This document shows positions 6,880 through 12,822 of a stretch of DNA of 12,920 nucleotides, piece after piece; the first letter of the stretch is position 1, and the number at the start of each line of letters is the position of its first letter. A model generated the notes under the pieces. It was not told the origin of the DNA. It did not search any database and was given only the letters and a program-made list of their open reading frames with translations. Source of the DNA: an uncultured Collinsella sp. (GTDB lineage Bacteria; Actinomycetota; Coriobacteriia; Coriobacteriales; Coriobacteriaceae); contig USHZ01000040.1 in NCBI GenBank assembly GCA_900554595.1, positions 1 to 12,920 on the forward strand, written 5' to 3'. The translations under genes were made by a program, and so were the position numbers.

Positions 6880-7962
6880 CTATCGCACGAAGTACCAGGG
6901 GCTTTCCTGCACGGTGGGCTCCAGCGCAATGCCCGTGCGCTCGCGGAACAGGTCCATGTCCTGCGATTTCTCCGTCCACCACGCGTTGGGCTTAAAGGTC
7001 ATGCTCTCGACAATACGTTTGACAATGGCGCTGTTGCGCAGCTTGGAAAAGTCGGTGTTCATGATCACGATGGAGGCGAGCACCAGCACAATGCCCAGGA
7101 CCTTGATTGCGCCGGCGGACTCGGCATAGATGCCAATACCGACCAGAACGGTCGCCACGGTTTCGAACGAAGCCACGACCGGCACCTTCGACGTCTCAAG
7201 ATCCATCGAAAGGCCCTGCATATAGAAGATGTACGCAAGAGCCGTCGGAATAAAGCCAAAGCCCGCGAACAACAGAATGAGGTGCGGGGACATTGCCGCG
7301 GCCACATCGGACCACGGAGCAGAAAGCACAGCCATAAAGCATCCGCCAAAGACAAAGCCCCAAAACGTCACCGCCAGCGGATGCAGCGTCTTGGTGGCCA
7401 TGCGGCTAAACACAGCCAGCAGCGCACCGCAAAGTCCGGCGATCACACCCGAAGCGACGCCCCAAGTCGAGAAATGGAAACCGGACAGGTCGCCGCTCGT
7501 CACCGCGAGCACGCAACCCACAATGTTAAAGATGATGGCGACGAGCTTGTTGGGGGTCACGCCCTCGCGATAAAGCACGCGGCCGAGCATGACGCCAAAC
7601 ACCGGCGAGGTATAGAGCAGCACCGAGGCCGTGGACATGCCCACCTCGCCCATGCACTCGTAATAGCAGGTGTTGGCGACGGCCAAACCGACGATACCGA
7701 CAAGTGCGCAGGGGACGAGCTCTTTAGGACTTGCCTTGAACAGTGCCATGGGACCCGAGGCTTTTCCCTCACGAGCACCTCCCTGGCAGCCCATGAATAC
7801 CAAGACCGGAGCCATTAAGACGGCACCCGACAACAGACGAAGGGCCGCCATGCTCTGAGACGAAACACCCAGGGCCGATATTCCGTTAACAAAGATTCCG
7901 ATGGTGCCCCACATAAGCGCGGCGATCAGCACCAGCACATAGCCCACATTACTTCTCTTCAA
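6880..7962 (-). CDS. EamA/DMT superfamily transporter with a C-terminal hydrophilic extension
   Basis: This is a ten-helix drug/metabolite exporter of the EamA family, 360 residues from the chosen start. Two EamA repeats are visible: the first begins VLIAALMWGTIGIFVNG, and the second ends with the typical PTALAYIFYMQGL (about 239-251). Relatives export amino acids, nucleosides or other small metabolites. The last 58 or so residues, after the final helix, are hydrophilic and rich in charged and aromatic residues (MTFKPNAWW, ESPWYFVR), longer than usual for the family. Start: TTG at 7962 has a strong GAGGAGG five bases upstream. The in-frame ATG at 7998 would add 12 residues but has no ribosome site. 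The upstream region shares the TATAACGWCT motif with the PTS operon and first gntR. Export of an amine released by the deglycases is a reasonable guess but not shown. Confidence 0.88.
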   Translation of the reverse strand: MKRSNVGYVLVLIAALMWGTIGIFVNGISALGVSSQSMAALRLLSGAVLMAPVLVFMGCQGGAREGKASGPMALFKASPKELVPCALVGIVGLAVANTCYYECMGEVGMSTASVLLYTSPVFGVMLGRVLYREGVTPNKLVAIIFNIVGCVLAVTSGDLSGFHFSTWGVASGVIAGLCGALLAVFSRMATKTLHPLAVTFWGFVFGGCFMAVLSAPWSDVAAAMSPHLILLFAGFGFIPTALAYIFYMQGLSMDLETSKVPVVASFETVATVLVGIGIYAESAGAIKVLGIVLVLASIVIMNTDFSKLRNSAIVKRIVESMTFKPNAWWTEKSQDMDLFRERTGIALEPTVQESPWYFVR

Positions 7963-8000
7963 CGCAGCCTCCTCGGTATTATTTCCAATATGTTTCATGC

Positions 8001-8023
8001 TACGTTATAGTCGTTATATACAT
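8001..8023. promoter_or_regulatory. Putative GntR operator C, upstream of the DMT exporter
   Basis: Two CGTTATA elements occur in tandem, nine bases apart (8003-8009 and 8012-8018). Read on the minus strand, 8018-8009 is TATAACGACT, one mismatch from the 10-mer before the first gntR and the PTS operon. The site lies 39-61 bases upstream of the TTG start. It links the exporter to the PTS regulon by sequence; regulation is inferred. Confidence 0.45.
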
Positions 8024-8118
8024 TTATCAAGACTGAAATCGGCGAACGGGAAAACTCTTGACACAGGGAGTGTCGCAGGTGCCGGCAGAAAGGGAACGTC
8101 CCCAAGTGCCGCTCTAGC

Positions 8119-8185
8119 AGTTGCGGTGAAATAGTTCTCAAATAGAGGCCTCACGCCCCCCAACAGGAACTATTCCACCGCAACT
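8119..8185. repeat. Long imperfect inverted repeat between SIS deglycase 2 and the DMT gene
   Basis: The 19-base arms at 8119-8137 and 8167-8185 (AGTTGCGGTGAAATAGTTC and its complement) pair with a single mismatch, around a 29-base loop. It lies 37 bases beyond the stop of the second deglycase. No T-tract follows on the minus strand, so a strong intrinsic terminator is unlikely. The form suits a dispersed palindromic element, and from memory similar sequence recurs in Collinsella; that needs a genome search. The rest of the 259-base gap holds operator C and no recognisable gene. Confidence 0.6.
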
Positions 8186-8221
8186 TATGAGGAGTATTGG
8201 GCTGTTAGGCCGCTCTATCCC

Positions 8222-9214
8222 TTAGTAATCGAGCTTCCACATGTAGCGGCGCGTCATGTAGTCCTTGTGGGTGACGGCGGAGAGCGCGCGCATGTACACG
8301 TTGTTGAGGATCGGGGCGAAGATCAGGTGGTTGAAGTACTCGCTCACGCTGTCCTTGATGTCGTTGAGGCCGAGCTCCTTGGCGTCGAGCTGGTAGACGC
8401 GCTCGCCACCGTACTGGTTGACGAAGCGGATTCCGCGCTCGTCGTTGCAGCGGCTGCGGCCGACGCTGATGAGCTGGAACAGCGAGGTGCGCTTGTCCAG
8501 GATCTCGAAGGGACCATGGAAGAAGTCGCAGGTGTTGATGGTGCAGGAGTCGATCTGCAGCATCTCCTGCACGTTGCAGATGCTAAAGACGTAGGCGGCA
8601 CCAAAGAGCGGACCCTGAGCCATCACGTTGATGCAGGGCTTGTCGGCGTTCTGCTCGGCCCACTTGGCAGCGAGCGGACGGGTGTACTCGAAGGCCTTGC
8701 GGTAGATGGGATCGATCAGGTCGAAGGCGGCCATGGCGGTCTCGTACTCGGCATAGCCCTCGGTCTGCTGCGTGAGCTCCATGGCAATCATGGTCACGAC
8801 GGCGGAGTTGGTGCGGCCCATGCAGGACTCGTCGATGGCAAGGCTGTCGTACTGGATCTTGTAGTCGCAGACCTCGGTGAGGCCGGACTCGTCAACATAG
8901 ATGGCGATGGTGCTGGCGCCGTGGTCCTTGGCGACCTGGGCGGCGACGATGGTCTCCTTGGTGCCGCGCATGGACACGACGACGGCCAGGGTGTTCTCGT
9001 TGACGTAGGCCGGGGTGGCATGCACGAACTCGTTGCTGGTGTAGCTGGAGCTCACGACCTGCGTGGCCTCGTGCTCCATAAAGTACTGGGCAGGATAGTT
9101 GCCGCCGTTGGATCCGCCGGCGCCAATCCACACGACGCGCTTGATGCCGCCCTTGTCTGCCTTGTCAGCCAAAACCTGGGAGACGACGTCCTTAACCTGT
9201 TCCTGAGTAGTCAT
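8222..9214 (-). CDS. FrlB-like SIS deglycase 2
   Basis: This is a 330-residue paralogue of the deglycase at 2914-3897. Shared landmarks are GAGGSNGGNYPAQYF (31-45) in the first SIS, TPAYVNENTLAVVVSMRGTK (67-86), QQTEGYAEYE (149-158), FFHGPFE (231-237) and the end RRYMWKLDY. The catalytic pair is kept: E217 and H233 are 16 residues apart, as in FrlB/FraB. It probably acts on a second 6-phosphorylated glycated amine, as GfrE and GfrF divide fructoselysine and glucoselysine in Salmonella. Which of the two is which cannot be told here. It is a single-gene unit, divergent from its own GntR regulator. The ATG at 9214 has AAAGG ten bases upstream, and no other start precedes it. The first SIS glycine motif differs from that of paralogue 1 (GAGGS rather than GCGAS), consistent with different substrates. 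Confidence 0.83.
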   Translation of the reverse strand: MTTQEQVKDVVSQVLADKADKGGIKRVVWIGAGGSNGGNYPAQYFMEHEATQVVSSSYTSNEFVHATPAYVNENTLAVVVSMRGTKETIVAAQVAKDHGASTIAIYVDESGLTEVCDYKIQYDSLAIDESCMGRTNSAVVTMIAMELTQQTEGYAEYETAMAAFDLIDPIYRKAFEYTRPLAAKWAEQNADKPCINVMAQGPLFGAAYVFSICNVQEMLQIDSCTINTCDFFHGPFEILDKRTSLFQLISVGRSRCNDERGIRFVNQYGGERVYQLDAKELGLNDIKDSVSEYFNHLIFAPILNNVYMRALSAVTHKDYMTRRYMWKLDY

Positions 9215-9252
9215 CGTGCATCAGCCTTTCTTCTCGTTTGATGCTCTCGATG

Positions 9253-9411
9253 GCATACAAGTTACATACACGTTTTGGTTATGTCGACTAGTTGTATGCT
9301 ATATTTGTCTTAGAAATTTTGCTGGTAAAGTTATCGACAATCCATTACCAGCGGTTTTGTTGTCATGTTGGATACATGCTTGGTTCAGTAAGCATACAAG
9401 TTAGATACAGG
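9253..9411. promoter_or_regulatory. Divergent regulatory region with repeated operator (core GCATACAAGTTA)
   Basis: The 205-bp gap between the divergent deglycase and gntR is AT-rich. It holds two 20-base direct copies, GCATACAAGTTACATACACG (9253-9272) and one at 9392-9411 that differs at two positions. A third, inverted partial copy carries AGCATACAA (minus strand, 9300-9292). The first lies 39 bases before the deglycase start; the second ends eight bases before the gntR start codon and would block its translation start or transcript. This is the layout of an autoregulated GntR that also controls its neighbour. Binding is inferred. Confidence 0.6.
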
Positions 9412-9419
9412 TTGTTCGC

Positions 9420-10142
9420 ATGAGCACTTCGTCAAAAAAGAACTTGGCCCAATACGAGCGTCTGGCGAGTACGCTGCGTGACCGCATCGCCGCCGGCACC
9501 TACGCACGCGGAGACAAGCTGCCGTCCGAGATGGAGCTCATGGACGAATCGGGGCTGTCGCGCAGCACCGTGCGCCACGCGCTTAAGGTGTTAGTTGACG
9601 AGGGCCTGGTGCGCACCGAGCGCGGACGTGGCACCTTTGTGGCCGACACGCCCGCGCTCCACGAGAACAACCTGGTGTTTTCGAGCTATACCAAGCAGGT
9701 CGAAGGCCAGGGCATGAAGCCCACCACGCGCACGGTGGACTCGGGCTTTACCAAGGCGGCCGGCAGCATAGCTAAGTTCTTTGACGCCGCCGCGGGCAGC
9801 AAGCTCGTCAAACTTGTCCGCCTGCGCTACCTGGACGACGCGCCGCTGTGCCTGGAGACCACCTATCTGCCGCCAAGCTTTGGGTCGCTCATCGATCGCG
9901 ATATCAACGGTTCGCTCTACGCCACGCTGCGCCAGGAGTTCCATCGTGCGCCGGCGCAGGGGCATAAGACCTTTGAGGTGTGCTATGCCTCGCAAAACGA
10001 GGCGTTTTTGCTCAACGTCGAGCGCGGGCAGGCGCTGATCCTAATCACCGACTACGTCTACGACACCGACGGCCGCCCGCTCCATATCTCCAAGCGCATC
10101 CAGCGCACCGACCGCGCCAAATACACCGAGCCCATCGGCTAA
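9420..10142 (+). CDS. GntR family transcriptional regulator with UTRA domain, second copy
   Basis: This 240-residue regulator is the only plus-strand gene. Residues 11-76 form the winged helix (LPSEMEL at 34-40, SRSTVRHALKVL at 47-58, wing RGRGTFVAD). Residues of about 95-235 form the UTRA effector domain. It is divergent from FrlB-like deglycase 2. The intervening region carries a repeated 20-base element absent from the TATAACGTCT promoters, so this regulator and the one at 87-806 probably recognise different sites. The effector is likely the deglycase substrate or product. The ATG at 9420 is the only reasonable start; the ribosome site is weak (AGG, about nine bases upstream) and abuts the putative operator. 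The TAA stop (10140-10142) uses the first two bases of repeat R3. Confidence 0.93.
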   Translation: MSTSSKKNLAQYERLASTLRDRIAAGTYARGDKLPSEMELMDESGLSRSTVRHALKVLVDEGLVRTERGRGTFVADTPALHENNLVFSSYTKQVEGQGMKPTTRTVDSGFTKAAGSIAKFFDAAAGSKLVKLVRLRYLDDAPLCLETTYLPPSFGSLIDRDINGSLYATLRQEFHRAPAQGHKTFEVCYASQNEAFLLNVERGQALILITDYVYDTDGRPLHISKRIQRTDRAKYTEPIG

Positions 10143-10171
10143 CCTGCCAAAATAAACCTGTCCCTAAATGG
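10141..10171 (+). repeat. Palindromic repeat, copy R3, between two convergent genes
   Basis: The 31 bases are identical to 2101-2131 of R1 near the HAD gene, 8 kb away. The copy starts at the second base of the gntR TAA stop and contains the GNAT stop codon (10164-10166), so it fills the whole 21-base gap between the two convergent genes. Beyond 10171 the match is lost, so this copy lacks the second pairing arm. Confidence 0.8.
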
Positions 10172-10754
10172 TGGGTTTGGGGAGGTCGGGAAACCAGATT
10201 GGTTTGGGTTGGTTGGGTGTGCGCTCAGCCAGGACCAGCTCCATCCAGCACATGTCGTACCAGCGACCGAACTTTTGGGCGCAGCGGTCGAAGGCACCCA
10301 CCAGGCGATATCCCATATGGGCATGGAAATCCTGGCTGTTGTGCGTCAGGTACTCGTCGTCCTTGTCGTGCGGCACGGCAATGAGCGCGCACATGTTGGT
10401 GATGCCCATCGCGATCAGGCACTGCTTGAGCGCATCATGCAACTTGCGACCCAGTCCGCCATGGCGCACATCGCGTGCCAGGTAGATCGATGTCTCGACC
10501 GACCAGTCGTATGCCTCGCGGCTGTTGAGCGGACTCACATAGGCATAGCCTACCGGGCGCCCGTCCAACTCCATCACCAGATACGGATAGCGCTTGAGCG
10601 TACGCTCAATACGCCCGGCGAACTCCTCAACGCTCGGCACCTCATATTCGCAGGTAATCGCCGTCTTACTCACATACGGCTCATAGATGGCAAGCAACGC
10701 CGGCGCATCATCGGGCGTCGCCAGACGAATCGTCGGATCGGACATCTCGGTCAT
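10164..10754 (-). CDS. GNAT family N-acetyltransferase, phosphinothricin/L-amino-acid acetyltransferase type
   Basis: This is a 196-residue cytoplasmic acetyltransferase that uses acetyl-CoA. The acetyl-CoA loop is R97-H-G-G-L-G102 in YLARDVRHGGLG, preceded by WSVETSIYL. The C-terminal MGYRLVGAFDRCAQKFGRWYD (start at 147) is characteristic of the Pat/MnaT (YncA) group, which acetylates phosphinothricin-like or free amino acids. The ATG at 10754 has GAAGG five bases upstream; starting at the ATG at 10745 would leave the ribosome site too far away. The last 18 or so residues (from R178) are Pro/Asn-rich and lie beyond the family's usual end. They are encoded by sequence running into repeat R3, which supplies the stop. 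The gene begins only 17 bases after the terminator of the lyase gene. The substrate is not determined. Confidence 0.88.
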   Translation of the reverse strand: MTEMSDPTIRLATPDDAPALLAIYEPYVSKTAITCEYEVPSVEEFAGRIERTLKRYPYLVMELDGRPVGYAYVSPLNSREAYDWSVETSIYLARDVRHGGLGRKLHDALKQCLIAMGITNMCALIAVPHDKDDEYLTHNSQDFHAHMGYRLVGAFDRCAQKFGRWYDMCWMELVLAERTPNQPKPIWFPDLPKPTI

Positions 10755-10770
10755 ACAACCCTTCTCCCTC

Positions 10771-10813
10771 AAAAACAAAGGCCGCCTTGCGCCAAACCCA
10801 GCGCAAGGCGGCC
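10771..10813 (-). terminator. Intrinsic terminator of the threonine-aldolase-like gene
   Basis: A perfect 13-bp GC-rich stem (GGCCGCCTTGCGC at 10780-10792 with 10801-10813) and an eight-base loop are followed on the minus strand by TTTGTTTTTG. It lies 19 bases after the lyase stop and 17 bases before the GNAT start, so GNAT expression must come from read-through or a promoter hidden in this stretch. Confidence 0.88.
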
Positions 10814-10831
10814 CCTCGTCATTACATCAGG

Positions 10832-11857
10832 CTACAGAACCGCCGCCAACGCGTCGATATCCTCCTGCGTCGTGGCCCAGCTGGTGCAAAAACGCACCAC
10901 CGTGTGGGTCTCGTCGTACTTTTCCCAGTACTCAATCGAGGCATGCTCGCGAATGCGCGCCATGTCCTCGTTGGGCAGAATCACAAACTGCTGGTTGGTC
11001 GGCGTCTCCAAGAAGAACTGGTAACCGCGCTCGTGCAGCACGCGACGCAGCGCCTGAGCGGTCTCAATCGCCTGGCGACCAATCTCAAAATACAGGCCGT
11101 CGGTAAAGAGCGCCTCAAACTGCACGCCCGTCAGGCGACCCTTGGCCAGCAGCGCGCCGTGCTGCTTAATGCGCGGAATGGGATGCGCCGGAGCGTGCAT
11201 GCCGCAAAACACCACGGCCTCACCGCACAGGGCGCCGCACTTGGTGCCGCCGATGTAGAACACGTCGCACAGCTGCGCCAGCTCGGGCAGGGTAATGTCG
11301 CACTCATCGGCCGCCAGCGCATAGGCCAGGCGGGCGCCATCCACAAACAGCGGAATCTCGCGCTTCTGGCACACCGCATAAATCTCGGCCAGCTCGGCCT
11401 TGGAGTACAGCGTGCCGTACTCGGTCGACAGGCTCACGTACACGGCACCCGGGAACACCATGTGCTCGCAGCTCTCGTTTTCGTAGAACACCTGGATGTA
11501 GCTTTCGAGATCCTCGGCGTGCATCTTGCCCTCGTAGCCGGGGATGGTGAGCACCTTGTGGCCGCCAAACTCGATGGCGCCCGCCTCGTGGCAGGCAACG
11601 TGGCCGGTCTCGGCGGCAACCACGCCCTCGTACGGCGCGAGCAGCATGTCAATCACCGTCGCGTTGGTCTGCGTGCCGCCCACCAGCAAAAATACGTCGG
11701 CATCGGGAGCCTGACAGGCCTCGCGGATAAGCTGCTTGGCGCGCTCGGTATGCGCATCGGTACCATAGCCGGGCTGCGGCTCCATGTTGGTGTCGACGAG
11801 CGCCTGCAGCACCGCCGGATGTGCGCCGTGGGAATAGTCGTTGTTAAACGCGAGCAT
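10832..11857 (-). CDS. Threonine-aldolase-like PLP-dependent beta-eliminating lyase
   Basis: This 341-residue fold-type I PLP enzyme belongs to the low-specificity threonine aldolase / beta-eliminating lyase family, which cleaves L-threonine or L-allo-threonine to glycine and acetaldehyde, or acts on related beta-hydroxy amino acids. Visible residues are H86 in ETGHVACHEAGAIE (cofactor-stacking region), D173 in FVDGARLAYA (pyridine-nitrogen contact) and the Schiff-base K206 in IGGTKCGALCGEAVVF. Length fits the family. The ATG at 11857 has GAGAGGA five bases upstream. It follows the PAP2 gene after 45 bases, so co-transcription is possible, and ends at a strong terminator. Position relative to the glycated-amine genes suggests no direct link. 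The exact substrate cannot be read from sequence. Confidence 0.9.
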   Translation of the reverse strand: MLAFNNDYSHGAHPAVLQALVDTNMEPQPGYGTDAHTERAKQLIREACQAPDADVFLLVGGTQTNATVIDMLLAPYEGVVAAETGHVACHEAGAIEFGGHKVLTIPGYEGKMHAEDLESYIQVFYENESCEHMVFPGAVYVSLSTEYGTLYSKAELAEIYAVCQKREIPLFVDGARLAYALAADECDITLPELAQLCDVFYIGGTKCGALCGEAVVFCGMHAPAHPIPRIKQHGALLAKGRLTGVQFEALFTDGLYFEIGRQAIETAQALRRVLHERGYQFFLETPTNQQFVILPNEDMARIREHASIEYWEKYDETHTVVRFCTSWATTQEDIDALAAVL

Positions 11858-11902
11858 GGCAATCCTCTCTTACCAGGTATCGACCAGATGATTCAGGTGG
11901 GG

Positions 11903-12766
11903 CTATTGTACGCCGTGCGGATAGGCAATGCGTGCGGCAAGGCACTCAAGTGCCAGTACCAGGGCAAAACCGCAGCTCACGTCACTCAAAAAGTGCGCGC
12001 CGATCACGATGCGCCCAAAGGCGACGAACGCTGCAACAACAACCGCCGCCCAAAAGATCACGCGGCGACGCGAAGGTTTTTCCTTAAAGGCTGCCGCGGG
12101 AAGCCCGGCGAGCATAAGGCCGATCGCCGCATGCGCCGTGTGTCCGCTCGCAAACGACTTGAACCCGTCCTTGATCACGCCGGCGGCGATATAGCTCCAC
12201 TTGTCGGGATTGCCGATTACCCACCACGGCTGAAAATTGAGCCCCGGCGTAACCTCAATCACGCGCATGCGCGGGCGCGACCACAGCGGCTTGACAATCA
12301 CGTTGAGGATGATGGCCTGAGCGACCCACACGGCAAGCACCATCAGCGCCCAGCGCGTGAGATCGTCGGGGTCGGTGTCACGCGTAAGGCGATAGACGAT
12401 GAGGTTGGCGGCGATGACCAGCACAAACGTCAGCACCAGCTGAGCCGCGACGAGTTTGCCGCCAACCCGCAGCGATCCGATAATCTCGTAGCCGACCAGG
12501 CCCACGTTGATCAAAACGCCCAGCGCGGCGAGCCACTTGCTCCCCCTGGAGTTGGGACGCATCGAGCGCACGAGCATGACGCCCGCGATGCTCGCCGTCA
12601 GCTCGAACGGCAGCTCGCCGGCGGCCTCGACAAAGCGGCCGTACATGCTGCCGATGTTGAACAGCGCACTCGAGATCTGATAATCGAAGAAGCTGCCCAC
12701 GCCCAGACAAAGGCACAGGACAACCGCGATAATGGCGACATCTTTCTTATAGATATATCCGAACAT
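11903..12766 (-). CDS. PAP2 family membrane phosphatase
   Basis: This 287-residue membrane protein belongs to the type 2 phosphatidic acid phosphatase family, acting on lipid phosphates such as phosphatidic acid or undecaprenyl pyrophosphate at the membrane. The three motifs are present: K159-P-L-W-S-R-P-R166, S207-G-H209 in FASGHTAH, and G-R252...H258...D262 in GRIVIGAHFLSDV. The first motif ends RPRM rather than the usual RPRP. About six hydrophobic segments are visible (around 10-25, 55-67, 78-98, 107-126, 139-158, 236-256), with the active site between the last ones. The ATG at 12766 has AAAGGAAAG just upstream. A copy of the 38-bp repeat lies 18 bases before the start, so its promoter is either within or beyond that repeat. 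The natural substrate is unknown. Confidence 0.9.
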   Translation of the reverse strand: MFGYIYKKDVAIIAVVLCLCLGVGSFFDYQISSALFNIGSMYGRFVEAAGELPFELTASIAGVMLVRSMRPNSRGSKWLAALGVLINVGLVGYEIIGSLRVGGKLVAAQLVLTFVLVIAANLIVYRLTRDTDPDDLTRWALMVLAVWVAQAIILNVIVKPLWSRPRMRVIEVTPGLNFQPWWVIGNPDKWSYIAAGVIKDGFKSFASGHTAHAAIGLMLAGLPAAAFKEKPSRRRVIFWAAVVVAAFVAFGRIVIGAHFLSDVSCGFALVLALECLAARIAYPHGVQ

Positions 12767-12783
12767 GCTTTCCTTTCGATGGG

Positions 12784-12821
12784 GTCAGATTGCCCAAATG
12801 GGGCGTTTGCAGCGTCGACCC
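12784..12821 (+). repeat. Dispersed intergenic repeat, copy 2 (38 bp)
   Basis: This is the second copy of the element at 21-58 (32 of 38 identical, same orientation). It fills most of the 56-base gap between the partial gene's stop codon (12823) and the PAP2 start (12766). Both copies directly follow minus-strand genes, which fits a 3'-end-associated element. Confidence 0.6.
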
Positions 12822-12822
12822 A

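Noticed and set aside
7963..7998. ATG start for the DMT gene at 7998
   Set aside because: There is no ribosome site before it, whereas TTG at 7962 has GAGGAGG at ideal spacing. It remains a possible alternative.
8041..8118. Possible small RNA or riboswitch between the DMT gene and deglycase 2
   Set aside because: A TTGACA-like box exists at 8058, but no -10 follows and no known riboswitch fold was recognised. A GGGAACGTCCC palindrome there is too short to interpret.
9215..9419. CRISPR-like repeats in the divergent intergenic region
   Set aside because: There are only two full copies and one partial inverted copy, with uneven spacing, so operators are the better explanation.
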